Positions 46,901-55,133 of a stretch of 64,000 nucleotides of DNA are shown here, one piece after another; within the stretch, counting starts at the first letter, position 1; each line of letters starts with the position of its first letter. The notes below the pieces were generated by a model. It searched no databases and was not told the origin of the DNA. It worked only from the letters and a program-made list of their open reading frames with translations. A program made the translations under genes and the position numbers. Source of the DNA: Bacteroides propionicifaciens DSM 19291 = JCM 14649 (GTDB taxonomy: Bacteria > Bacteroidota > Bacteroidia > Bacteroidales > Bacteroidaceae); the NCBI RefSeq assembly GCF_000375405.1, contig NZ_AQWS01000011.1:16344-80343 (forward strand), given 5' to 3'.

Positions 46901-46955
46901 CATCCAACTAATGATTGATACACGATTGGAAAATCTTAAAAGCATTAATGAGTAA
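43935..46955 (+). CDS. Large exported tetratricopeptide repeat protein
   Basis: A signal peptide (ends VLNAQT) leads into about 1000 residues of TPR-type helical hairpins, seen as recurring A/Y patterns such as AEYMLVVAAYNLKDINRVELLEEYMETYPDSPNTNY, AYWRGESYYRLGDFNQAARNFKDYL, GLYEKGRGYIQQQQNNEAIRTFQDLIAKFPEN and IGLLYYQDGNYDQAIKTYKWVVDKYPGS. Each of the three stretches shown is only part of its repeat. Spaced repeats with LxxYP endings resemble BamD/YbgF-type periplasmic TPR proteins. The stop shares one base with the start of the barrel-protein gene, so the two are coupled. Probably a periplasmic scaffold for the outer-membrane partner; function not known. Confidence 0.85.
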   Translation: MKKKLIRGLCVLMASAPLVLNAQTSTAINSPQRLFTEGKALFQDQSFAAAIPSLRAFIGTKPEASLVEQAEYMLVVAAYNLKDINRVELLEEYMETYPDSPNTNYINGLLGSAYYFDEEFEYALAYFNSVNLDYLPTADRNDIIYRMATSFLKVGKLDESIAWFETLRQTSTSYNKDSQYYIGYIRYTQGKYDAALKNLLPLQTDQKYGELVPYYIASSYFIMGHYDKAQNVAEGYLTQYPRNKYSAEMYRILAESNYQFAQYNRAIQAFEKYLASGSKLGRGSAYMLGMSYYNTGVYSKAVTYLGQAISDKDDTLTQNAYLNLGLSYLQLADKTNARMAFEQASRSNADLAVKEQALYNYALSIHETSFSAFGESVNVFERFLNEFPSSKYADKVSDYLVDLYMTTRSYESALNSIARIDRPSPRILEAKQKLLFQMGVQNFANSDFNQAIDYFSSSLALGQYNAQTRADAAYWRGESYYRLGDFNQAARNFKDYLSLTPIREGETYALAHYNLGYIAFNKKSFDEAENWFSKYTQLETGDNRIALADAFNRRGDAYLQNRAFIQAKGNYTRALNTSAQVGDYSIYQLALVAGLQRNYAEKVALLSRLSSEHGDSPYVAQGLYEKGRGYIQQQQNNEAIRTFQDLIAKFPENAVTRKAATEIGLLYYQDGNYDQAIKTYKWVVDKYPGSDEARLAMRDLKSLYVDQNRVDEYAALAESITGGIKMEVTEQDSLTYIAAEKVYLRGRDQEASQSFERYLERYPAGAFSLNSHYYLSVIAKKQGDIEGMVNHSTKLLSYPDNPYYEEALIMRSELAYENKQYAEALDFYKRLKDKASTPERISMAQVGRMRSAKNLNNNNEIILASSDLLLMSKLTPELQNEALYNRAKAYIADNNKDAAMKDLVVLAGDTRTAYGAEAKYLIAENLYNNKKYPAAEKEVLQFIEQSTPHAYWLARSFVLLSDVYAATGKNLEAKQYLLSLQQNYKGDDDIQLMIDTRLENLKSINE

Positions 46956-48628
46956 TGAAAAAAATATATATACTTTGTGCAACATTGCTAGCTTCGGTTT
47001 TAACGACTAGCGCACAGACAAACCCAAACGATACAATACTCAACCGTACGGTGGTGGTGGAGAAAGAGTTTAATCCAATTATACAAGGAGCATCTAAGGT
47101 AAATGTGCTTCCTAAGGTTGAAGAACCTACCATCACAGCCAAGAACGTGGAGTATGCGCAAGAAGCAATTCCGGCTAATGCAGTACCTGTCGCCTTAGTG
47201 AAGCCACTACTTGCCAAAGAGTTTGAAGCAAACTCTCTACCGGGATACCTACGCCTAGGCTATGGTAACTATGGCAACTTAGATGCTAGAGCACATTATA
47301 CTTTCAAGCTTTCAAGCAAAGACTTGTTGGGAATTGACTTTAGTGCTTTAGGCATGAATGGCAAACTAGACAACCCTTTTAGCAATGATAAATGGAAATC
47401 AAGATACTACAAAGCTGGTGGTGCATTAGACTATAAACACCAATTCGAGCGTTTAGATTTACGTCTATTTATGGGTATGGGTGTGCATAACTTCAACTAT
47501 ATTGATGTGAACAACACCAAGAACCAAGGCAAATTAGGTGACGACGACTTTAATTTCTACAGACCTAGACAGCGATTTACCAAAGCAAACTTTGGCCTTG
47601 CCCTAAAGTCGACCGATGAAACTGCTAGAATATTATACGACGTTACAGCGCAATTTATGCTCTACAATCGTAAAGATGATATTTTGGATTCTGAACTAAA
47701 AGAGTATCTAATGAATACCCAGGCCAAACTCTGGACGCTTTTGGGTAGCAATAGAATCGGTCTTGACCTAAACATGCACAACCGAATTCTTAATTCGGAA
47801 TTAATCAAGAATTACACAACACTAGATATTAACCCATATTATGGTTTAGAGTTGGATAACCTTAAGATGAGACTTGGTGCCAATATCGATTTAGGTTTTG
47901 GCTACGGCGAAAGCTTCTTAGTATCTCCTGATGTCGATATCCAATATGTGTTTTCCGATAGCTATGTGCTATATGCTAAGGCAGGTGGTGGTCGAATAAA
48001 TACCGACTTCCGACGCTTTGAAGCCTTATCACCATACACATTCACTGGCCAAAAGAATAGAGATACTTATGAGCAGCTAAATGCCTCATTAGGATTTAAG
48101 GCTAGCCCAATACCAGGCCTTTGGTTTAATATTTATGGAGGATTCCAAAAACTAAAGGATGACTTGTATCAAGACATTCCACAGGTTAACTCTCCTATAT
48201 CTTATTTTGCCAACGAAGACACTAAAAATGTTTATATTGCAGCTCAAGCGAGCTATAATTATAAAAACATTGTCGAATTAGGGCTTTCTGCAGTAAATAG
48301 AAAGTGGAAAACCGACGGTTATAATAATAACGCCCTCTTATACAAACCCAAAACAGAGCTTGAAGCTAATATTGAGGTTAAACCCATCCAAGCACTTAGC
48401 TTAGCGGTGAATTATAGATTTGTTTCGCGCCAAGAGCCAAAAGTGTGGATAGAAAAGCAACCTGTTAGCGATATTAGCAATTTATCGATAAAAGCAAGCT
48501 ACTCCGTAATAAAAAACCTATCCGTTTATGCAATGGTAGATAACCTACTGAATAAAAAATATCAGTATTATTATGGTTATCCAGTGCAGGGGATTAATTT
48601 TATGGCAGGATTTAGCTTTAAATTTTAA
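46955..48628 (+). CDS. TonB-receptor-like outer-membrane barrel protein without plug
   Basis: After a signal peptide (ends LTTSAQ) comes a short N-terminal segment (VVVEKEFNPIIQGASKVN) and then a barrel-like region of alternating aromatic strands to the C-terminus, which ends FMAGFSFKF. The late segment NLSVYAMVDNLLNKKYQYYYGYP is the classic penultimate-strand motif of TonB-dependent receptors. No plug domain is present in the 557 residues, so it is not a standard TonB-dependent transporter. It is translationally coupled to the TPR gene and followed by topA. Confidence 0.82.
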   Translation: MKKIYILCATLLASVLTTSAQTNPNDTILNRTVVVEKEFNPIIQGASKVNVLPKVEEPTITAKNVEYAQEAIPANAVPVALVKPLLAKEFEANSLPGYLRLGYGNYGNLDARAHYTFKLSSKDLLGIDFSALGMNGKLDNPFSNDKWKSRYYKAGGALDYKHQFERLDLRLFMGMGVHNFNYIDVNNTKNQGKLGDDDFNFYRPRQRFTKANFGLALKSTDETARILYDVTAQFMLYNRKDDILDSELKEYLMNTQAKLWTLLGSNRIGLDLNMHNRILNSELIKNYTTLDINPYYGLELDNLKMRLGANIDLGFGYGESFLVSPDVDIQYVFSDSYVLYAKAGGGRINTDFRRFEALSPYTFTGQKNRDTYEQLNASLGFKASPIPGLWFNIYGGFQKLKDDLYQDIPQVNSPISYFANEDTKNVYIAAQASYNYKNIVELGLSAVNRKWKTDGYNNNALLYKPKTELEANIEVKPIQALSLAVNYRFVSRQEPKVWIEKQPVSDISNLSIKASYSVIKNLSVYAMVDNLLNKKYQYYYGYPVQGINFMAGFSFKF

Positions 48629-48641
48629 TTTCAGAAGTTTG

Positions 48642-48684
48642 AACTAGCCTAAAAGTGGTTTTCACAAACCTTTTGAGGCTAGTT
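48642..48684 (+). terminator. Hairpin after the TPR/barrel pair
   Basis: Arms AACTAGCCT (48642-48650) and AGGCTAGTT (48676-48684) enclose an inner helix formed by AAAAG with CTTTT. The T-run after it is weak. Confidence 0.55.
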
Positions 48685-48752
48685 TCATTAGAGTCCTATA
48701 TTAATTATGTTGAATGATTAGACATTAAACAATTATTTGTTTAACTATAGAT

Positions 48753-51212
48753 ATGCAAAAAAACCTAGTAATAGTTGAGTCCCCAGCCAAAGCAAAGACG
48801 ATCGAGAAATTCTTGGGCAATGACTTTAAAGTCATGTCGAGCTACGGCCACATCCGGGATCTAAAGAAGAAAGATTTTAGTATTGATATTGAGAATAACT
48901 TCGAACCCTCTTACGAAATCCCTGCCGATAAAAAGGCTTTGGTTTCTGAGTTGAAGTCTGCAGCAAAAAAAGCTGATATGGTTTGGCTAGCTTCGGATGA
49001 AGACCGTGAAGGAGAAGCTATATCTTGGCATCTATACGAGGTATTGGGGTTGACTCCTGAGAAAACTAAGCGAATTGTTTTCCATGAGATCACAAAATCG
49101 GCTATACTACATGCCATCGAACAGCCTCGTGAGATTGACCACAACCTTGTGAATGCACAACAAGCTCGAAGGATTCTAGACAGAATAGTAGGGTTTGAAC
49201 TCTCACCCGTACTTTGGAGAAAAGTTAAACCTTCTCTTTCGGCGGGTCGTGTGCAGTCTGTTGCTGTTCGTTTAATTGTCGAGCGCGAACGAGAAATTCA
49301 AAACTTTGAGACCACACCCGCATACCGTGTTACAGCCGTTTTCCTAATTCCTAACGATGAAGACGACACTTTTGTAGAGCTCAAAGCTGAATTATCAAAA
49401 AGACTTAAGACCAAAGAGGAGGCAGAAGCATTCCTTCAAAGCTGTAAGAGTGCTGATTTTACAATTGACGATATTACAACTCGTCCAGTAAAGAAAAACC
49501 CTGCTCCTCCATTTACGACATCAACTCTTCAACAAGAGGCGGCTCGTAAACTTAGCTTTACGGTTGCTCAGACCATGATGGTAGCTCAACGACTCTACGA
49601 GTCAGGGCTCATTACATATATGCGTACGGACTCTGTAAACCTATCGCAGCTTGCAATCAACACCAGCAAGCAAGCAATAACAAACATGTGGGGAGAACAT
49701 TACTCATTCCCTCGTACTTTTGCAACCAAAAGTAAAGGTGCTCAAGAGGCCCACGAGGCCATCCGCCCTACCTACATGGAAAATGCAGATATCGATGGTA
49801 CTGCACAAGAGAAAAGACTGTACGAACTAATTTGGAAGCGCACAATCGCCTCTCAAATGGCAGCTGCAGAACTCGAAAAGACAACTGCTACTATTGGTGC
49901 AAAAGATGTTGAAGGCAACTTCACAGCAACTGGAGAGGTTATCAAGTTTGATGGTTTCTTACACGTATACAGAGAGTCGTACGACGACGAAGACTTAGAG
50001 CAAAAAGACGAGGCAGCAATCTTACCACCACTTACTCTTGGGCAAACCTTACCTTTCCAGGGTATCATGGCAACAGAACGCTTTACACAACGTCCACCGA
50101 GATATACTGAGGCTAGTCTTGTTCGCAAGATGGAAGAATTAGGCATTGGACGTCCGTCAACTTATGCTCCTACTATTTCTACTATCCAAAACAGACAATA
50201 TGTAGAGAAGGGAGACAAAGAAGGTGAAGACCGTAACTACAACCTACTTGTTCTACGTGATGGTCAAATCAAAGATAGCGTTGAGACAGAAGTTGTGGGC
50301 CGCGAGAAATCAAAACTATTCCCTACCGACGTCGGTACAGTAGTAAACGACTTCTTAACAGAATATTTCCCAGATATTCTTGACTACAACTTTACTGCCA
50401 ATATAGAAAAAGAGTTTGATGAGATTGCAACAGGACATAAAGAGTGGACTGAGATCATGAAAACTTTTTATACAGGTTTCCATCCTGCTGTTGAAGAGAC
50501 ACTCAACATCAAAATGGAACGTAAAGTAGGTGAAAGACTCTTGGGAGACGATCCTAAATCAGGAAAACCTGTATCAGTTAAGATTGGTAGATACGGACCT
50601 GTAGCCCAAATTGGCACAGCCGAAGACGAGGAAAAACCACGCTTCTCTCAACTCCGAAAAGGCCAATCGATAGAGACTATCAGTCTTGAAGAAGCACTCG
50701 ATTTATTCAAACTACCTAGAGATCTAGGTGAATTCGAAGAAGTTGAGGTAACTATTGGTGCGGGAAGATTTGGCCCCTACGTACGACATAACGGCAAATA
50801 TGTATCTATACCTAAGGGTGTTGATCCACTCGAAATCACATACGACGAGGCATTAGAACTTATTCGTCTCAAAAGAGAGGAAGAAGCTAAAAGACATATA
50901 AAGTCGTTTACTGAAGAGCCAGAATTAGAGATTAAAAACGGTAGATATGGCCCGTACATTGCTTACAAGGGCAAGAACTACAAGATACCAAAAGATATCG
51001 TTCCTGAAGATTTAAGCTTAGAAGCAAGTCTTGATATTGTGAAGTTACAAGCCGATAAGGCAAGTAAACCTCGTAAGGCCAAAGCAAAAAAAGCAACAGG
51101 TACTACTGCAGCCAAAACAACAACTGCCAAGAGTGCAGCAACTAAGAAAAAGACAGCTGCAACTAAGAAAGCTTCAACAGCCAAAAAGCCGTCTACTAAA
51201 ACAGCTAAATAA
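48753..51212 (+). CDS. topA: DNA topoisomerase I with basic C-terminal tail
   Basis: Relaxes negative supercoils through a transient 5'-phosphotyrosine link. The Toprim domain opens with LVIVESPAKAKTIEKFLG and has DEDREGEAISWH near 88-99. The active-site tyrosine is in LITYMRTDSVNLS, about residue 289. Repeated KxGRYGPY-type modules in the C-terminal third (KIGRYGPVAQIG, GAGRFGPYVRHNGKYVS, KNGRYGPYIAYKGKNYK) are DNA-binding repeats. From about residue 774 a 45-residue Lys/Ala/Thr tail of histone H1-like composition follows. Zinc-ribbon cysteines of the E. coli enzyme are absent, as usual in this phylum. A 22-bp hairpin ends the gene. Confidence 0.97.
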   Translation: MQKNLVIVESPAKAKTIEKFLGNDFKVMSSYGHIRDLKKKDFSIDIENNFEPSYEIPADKKALVSELKSAAKKADMVWLASDEDREGEAISWHLYEVLGLTPEKTKRIVFHEITKSAILHAIEQPREIDHNLVNAQQARRILDRIVGFELSPVLWRKVKPSLSAGRVQSVAVRLIVEREREIQNFETTPAYRVTAVFLIPNDEDDTFVELKAELSKRLKTKEEAEAFLQSCKSADFTIDDITTRPVKKNPAPPFTTSTLQQEAARKLSFTVAQTMMVAQRLYESGLITYMRTDSVNLSQLAINTSKQAITNMWGEHYSFPRTFATKSKGAQEAHEAIRPTYMENADIDGTAQEKRLYELIWKRTIASQMAAAELEKTTATIGAKDVEGNFTATGEVIKFDGFLHVYRESYDDEDLEQKDEAAILPPLTLGQTLPFQGIMATERFTQRPPRYTEASLVRKMEELGIGRPSTYAPTISTIQNRQYVEKGDKEGEDRNYNLLVLRDGQIKDSVETEVVGREKSKLFPTDVGTVVNDFLTEYFPDILDYNFTANIEKEFDEIATGHKEWTEIMKTFYTGFHPAVEETLNIKMERKVGERLLGDDPKSGKPVSVKIGRYGPVAQIGTAEDEEKPRFSQLRKGQSIETISLEEALDLFKLPRDLGEFEEVEVTIGAGRFGPYVRHNGKYVSIPKGVDPLEITYDEALELIRLKREEEAKRHIKSFTEEPELEIKNGRYGPYIAYKGKNYKIPKDIVPEDLSLEASLDIVKLQADKASKPRKAKAKKATGTTAAKTTTAKSAATKKKTAATKKASTAKKPSTKTAK

Positions 51213-51233
51213 CATTTAACTACATCAGGTAAT

Positions 51234-51280
51234 AAAAACATAAAGCCTCGAAGTATAATACTTCGAGGCTTTATGTTTTT
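51234..51280. terminator. Bidirectional terminator between topA and upp
   Basis: A perfect 22-bp stem (51234-51255 with 51259-51280; core CATAAAGCCTCGAAGTA) and 3-base loop, with T-runs at the 3' side on both strands, between two convergent genes. Confidence 0.92.
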
Positions 51281-51348
51281 ATATTTTGACTCTTACGAAA
51301 AAGGTAGTTAACACCTTCGATCACAAGATACGATTTAGCTAATTGCTT

Positions 51349-52002
51349 TTACTCTTTTTCACCATAAGCCAAGTCACCAGCATCGCCAAGACCAGGAACA
51401 ATATAAGAGTGTCCATCAATTTCTGGATCGATAGCTGCACACCAAATGGTGGTACGATCTTCAGGGAAGATGCTCGCAATATGATCAACCGAAGCTTGAC
51501 TTGCAATAATAGCTGCAACATGAATATGTTTTGGTTTCCCTTTAGTTAGCATTGCTTGATAACTAAGCTCCATACTTCCACCTGTAGCAAGCATCGGGTC
51601 AGTGATAATAAGAATTTTGTCGTCAATACGAGGAGAAGCTAAGTATTCGATGTGAATATCAAACTTCAAAATATCTTTGTACTTTCTGTAAGCAGAAACA
51701 AAAGCATTTTCAGCATAATCTAAATAGCTTAAAAAGCCTTGATGAAAAGGAAGTCCTGCCCTTAGAATAGTGCTTATAACAACTTCAGAATCGGGTGTAC
51801 TAACCTTAGCGGTCCCTAGAGGAGTGGTGACATCTTTGGTAGAATAGTCGAAAGTCTTGCTTATTTCGTAAGCCATAATCTCTCCAATTCTCTCCAAATT
51901 ACGTCTGAATCTTAATCTATCATTTTGGATTTCCACATTTCGTAACTCAGAGACATACTGATTCAGTACGGTGTTGTTGTCGTTCAGATTAATTATCTTC
52001 AT
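51349..52002 (-). CDS. upp: Uracil phosphoribosyltransferase
   Basis: Salvages uracil with PRPP to give UMP. Signatures: STILRAGLPFHQGFLSYL near 75-92, the PRPP loop ILIITDPMLATGGSMELSYQ near 133-152, and the uracil-binding region near the C-terminus, CAAIDPEIDGHSYIVPGLGDAGDLAYG. At 217 residues it is complete and monocistronic. Pyrimidine salvage fits an organism that may take up nucleic-acid breakdown products. Confidence 0.95.
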   Translation of the reverse strand: MKIINLNDNNTVLNQYVSELRNVEIQNDRLRFRRNLERIGEIMAYEISKTFDYSTKDVTTPLGTAKVSTPDSEVVISTILRAGLPFHQGFLSYLDYAENAFVSAYRKYKDILKFDIHIEYLASPRIDDKILIITDPMLATGGSMELSYQAMLTKGKPKHIHVAAIIASQASVDHIASIFPEDRTTIWCAAIDPEIDGHSYIVPGLGDAGDLAYGEKE

Positions 52003-52274
52003 TATTAATAGATGGTTTTAAAACTTTTGGGAAGTTTTTGGATATTTTGAATGCAAAGTAACAGATATTATTCCAATTGACAATACACAGAAACTAGATT
52101 TTGACTTTTAAAATGTTAAAGAGGGAGCTATAGTCAAATATTTAAACATTAAATAGGTTTTATTATTTAATTATACTAATTTCATTACTAACACATATAG
52201 CACTCATCGGGAATACAGTATATTCTGGTCTTTACCAACCCTAAAACCTACTATACCACCTAAAATTTAAAACT

Positions 52275-53882
52275 ATGAATGAACTAGATTTAAGCAAATA
52301 CGGTATTATAAATGTAACACAAATCTTACACAACCCGTCCTACGATACTTTATTTGCTGAAGAAACTAAACCAGGCTTAACGGGCTATGAAAAAGGTCAG
52401 GTAACTGAGCTTGGAGCTGTAAATGTCATGACTGGAGTATATACCGGTCGCTCTCCTAAAGACAAGTTTATTGTCAAAGATGCTATTACGGCAGATACAG
52501 TTTGGTGGAATTCTCCAGAATATAAAAATGACAATAAACCTACAACCCAGGAGTGCTGGAAAGCTGTAAAAACTCTAGCACAAGAACAACTCTCAGAGAA
52601 GCGACTCTTTGTAGTTGATGCATTTTGTGGTGCAAATGAGCACACCCGACTCAAAATTCGTTTCATTACCGAAGTAGCTTGGCAAGCTCACTTTGTAAAA
52701 AATATGTTTATTAGACCCACGGAGGATGAGTTAAAGAATTACGGTGAGCCTGATTTTGTGGTTCTAAATGCGTCTAAAGCTAAGGTTAAAAACTACAAAG
52801 AACTTGGACTGAATTCGGAAACAGCAGTGGTTTTTAACTTTACAGAACGTATTCAAGTCATTTTAAACACTTGGTATGGTGGTGAAATGAAAAAAGGAAT
52901 GTTCTCATATATGAACTACATCCTGCCGCTAAAAGGAATAGCCTCTATGCACTGCTCTGCCAATACCGACCTAAACAACGATAATACAGCCATATTCTTT
53001 GGACTTTCGGGTACGGGTAAAACCACCCTATCTACCGACCCCAAACGACTCTTGATTGGAGATGATGAACACGGATGGGATGATGAAGGAGTATTCAATT
53101 TTGAAGGAGGTTGTTATGCAAAGGTTTTTGATATTTCGAAAGAAAAAGAACCAGATATTTATAATGCCATCACAAGAGACGCCCTTTTAGAAAATGTTAC
53201 TGTTGATAAAGATGGTAATATCGACTTCAAAGACAAGTCATTGACAGAAAACACACGCGTTTCTTACCCCATTTATCACATTGAAAACTGTGTTAAACCT
53301 ATTTCTAAAGGTACTCCTGCCAAACAAGTAATATTCTTATCGGCAGATGCCTTTGGAGTACTTCCACCTGTATCTATCTTAACGGCTGAACAGACAAAAT
53401 ATTATTTTTTATCTGGATTCACAGCAAAATTAGCAGGGACAGAACGTGGGATAACGGAGCCAACACCTACCTTCTCAGCTTGTTTTGGTTCAGCATTTTT
53501 ATCACTTCATCCCACAAAATATGCCGAAGAGCTCGTTCGTCAGATAGAGTCATCTCAAGCCCGGGTTTACCTTGTAAACACGGGTTGGAATGGGTCAGGC
53601 AAGCGAATTGCACTCAAAGATACAAGAGCCATCATTGACGACATTTTGAACAGAAGTATTGATACAGCTCCCACGAAGTTTATTCCTTACTTCAATTTTG
53701 AGGTACCCACAAATCTTCCAGGTGTACAAACATCTATTCTAGACCCTAGAGATACCTATAAGAATCCTGAAGAATGGGATGTCAAGGCACGAAATCTAGC
53801 TCAAATGTTTATTGAGAACTTTAGAAAGTTTGAATACAACAGCGCAGGAAGAGCATTAGTGGACGCAGGGCCCAAATTGTAA
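52275..53882 (+). CDS. pckA: Phosphoenolpyruvate carboxykinase (ATP)
   Basis: Interconverts oxaloacetate plus ATP and PEP plus CO2 plus ADP. In succinate-forming anaerobes it often runs toward oxaloacetate. Signatures: [15 protein letters not shown] near 55-69, the PCK-specific region [37 protein letters not shown] with P-loop GLSGTGKTT at about 243-251, and the metal-binding [24 protein letters not shown]. The length of 535 is normal. It is a single gene, ended by a 15-bp hairpin shared with dusB. Confidence 0.98.
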   Translation: MNELDLSKYGIINVTQILHNPSYDTLFAEETKPGLTGYEKGQVTELGAVNVMTGVYTGRSPKDKFIVKDAITADTVWWNSPEYKNDNKPTTQECWKAVKTLAQEQLSEKRLFVVDAFCGANEHTRLKIRFITEVAWQAHFVKNMFIRPTEDELKNYGEPDFVVLNASKAKVKNYKELGLNSETAVVFNFTERIQVILNTWYGGEMKKGMFSYMNYILPLKGIASMHCSANTDLNNDNTAIFFGLSGTGKTTLSTDPKRLLIGDDEHGWDDEGVFNFEGGCYAKVFDISKEKEPDIYNAITRDALLENVTVDKDGNIDFKDKSLTENTRVSYPIYHIENCVKPISKGTPAKQVIFLSADAFGVLPPVSILTAEQTKYYFLSGFTAKLAGTERGITEPTPTFSACFGSAFLSLHPTKYAEELVRQIESSQARVYLVNTGWNGSGKRIALKDTRAIIDDILNRSIDTAPTKFIPYFNFEVPTNLPGVQTSILDPRDTYKNPEEWDVKARNLAQMFIENFRKFEYNSAGRALVDAGPKL

Positions 53883-53902
53883 ACCATAAAAGATATTAAT
53901 CA

Positions 53903-53935
53903 AAAAAATCACGCTAAAGTTTAGCGTGATTTTTT
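53903..53935. terminator. Bidirectional terminator between pckA and dusB
   Basis: A 15-bp perfect stem (AAAAAATCACGCTAA, 53903-53917, with 53921-53935) and 3-base loop, carrying T-runs for both convergent genes. Confidence 0.92.
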
Positions 53936-53937
53936 GA

Positions 53938-54936
53938 TTAAACCAACGAAGTAGTAACATCGTATTTCTGAGGAATACTATCGAGTATTTCGAATAACTC
54001 TTCAACTGACTCTGCTCTGAGCATGGCTATACGCGTATCTCTAAAGTTGGCAATTCCTTTAAAAAGGTTTGTAGCAGCCAGATGTCTTCGGGTATGAATA
54101 ATCCCACGTCTTTCGTCAAAACGATCAATGCTACTTTGAACTTGCTCTTTAAGAATTGAAAGATACCATTCAAAAGGTTTCGCTTCAAGCTCTTGCCCAG
54201 TTTGCATATAATGCTTCATCTGTTCAAAAATCCAGGGACGACCAATTGCAGCTCTCCCCACCATAATGGCATCTACTCCATAGCGATCAAAATGCTCTTT
54301 AGCCTGCTGGGCAGAAGTAATATCACCATTACCTATTATAGGTATATGCATGCGAGGATTATTCTTAATATCTCCTATTAGGCTCCAATCAGCTTCTCCC
54401 TTGTACATCTGAGCTCTAGTTCGACCGTGAACCGTGAGCGCTTCGATACCACAATCTTGAAGCTTTTCGGCCAAATCGACTATGATTTTGCTCTCGTCAT
54501 CCCAGCCTAAACGTGTTTTAACCGTTACAGGGATATTAACAGCCTCTACAACAGCCTTTGTGATTTCAATCATCTTTTCGGGTGTTTTCATCATTCCCGA
54601 ACCAGCACCTTTGCCAGCAACCTTGCGAACAGGACAACCAAAGTTAATGTCCAAAATGTCAGGTTTAGCAGCTTCAACAATTTTAGCAGCTTCGACCATC
54701 GCATCGGTCTCCTTACCATAAATTTGAATCGCTACAGGGCGCTCTTCCTCATAGATATTAAGCTTTTCAGTCGTACGATTTACCAAGCGAATCAACGCAT
54801 CACTCGACACAAATTCTGTATAGACCATATCGGCTCCAAACCGCTTGCACATCAGGCGGAAAGCAGGGTCGGTTACATCCTCCATGGGAGCCAAAAAAAT
54901 GGGGTTAAGTCCTAAATCTATATCTCTTATTTTCAT
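53938..54936 (-). CDS. dusB: tRNA-dihydrouridine synthase DusB
   Basis: An FMN enzyme that reduces uridines in the tRNA D-loop. It has LNPIFLAPMEDVTDPAFRLM at residues 10-29, DINFGCPVRKVAGKGAGSGMMKTPE near 96-120 with the catalytic cysteine, VTVKTRLGWDD, EALTVHGRTRAQMYKGEADW and IIGNGDITSAQQA followed by VDAIMVGRAAIGRPWIFEQ. The C-terminal helical tRNA-binding domain includes RRHLAATNLFKGI. The 332 residues match the DusB subfamily. Its promoter overlaps that of the divergent U32 gene, which also belongs to a tRNA-modification family. Confidence 0.95.
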   Translation of the reverse strand: MKIRDIDLGLNPIFLAPMEDVTDPAFRLMCKRFGADMVYTEFVSSDALIRLVNRTTEKLNIYEEERPVAIQIYGKETDAMVEAAKIVEAAKPDILDINFGCPVRKVAGKGAGSGMMKTPEKMIEITKAVVEAVNIPVTVKTRLGWDDESKIIVDLAEKLQDCGIEALTVHGRTRAQMYKGEADWSLIGDIKNNPRMHIPIIGNGDITSAQQAKEHFDRYGVDAIMVGRAAIGRPWIFEQMKHYMQTGQELEAKPFEWYLSILKEQVQSSIDRFDERRGIIHTRRHLAATNLFKGIANFRDTRIAMLRAESVEELFEILDSIPQKYDVTTSLV

Positions 54937-54981
54937 CTTTAATGAACAACTATATTATTTATACTAATTCTAATTTTGGAG

Positions 54982-54989
54982 CAAAAATA
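54982..54989 (-). promoter_or_regulatory. Bacteroidetes -7 box for dusB
   Basis: TATTTTTG on the minus strand matches TAnnTTTG, about 46 bases from the dusB ATG. It is only 12 bases from the oppositely oriented box at 55002-55009. Confidence 0.5.
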
Positions 54990-55001
54990 CAGAAAAAAGT
55001 C

Positions 55002-55009
55002 TACCTTTG
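55002..55009 (+). promoter_or_regulatory. Bacteroidetes -7 box for the U32 gene
   Basis: TACCTTTG matches TAnnTTTG; a TTTG lies upstream at 54975-54978 with a 23-base gap, slightly longer than usual. The leader would be about 118 bases. Confidence 0.5.
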
Positions 55010-55133
55010 TGCAGTCTAAAGTCCTATACCTTCATAATTTATACTTAATAGAAGTGATTATGTATTTATTGAGACTAAGGCGCAGATTCTGTAAGACATC
55101 TAAAAACTGTTTTACTCTAATAATTTCCACGTT

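Noticed and set aside
52003..52274. Promoter elements of upp and pckA
   Set aside because: Only near-matches to TAnnTTTG are present (for example the inverse of CAAAGTAA near 52055), so no call was made.
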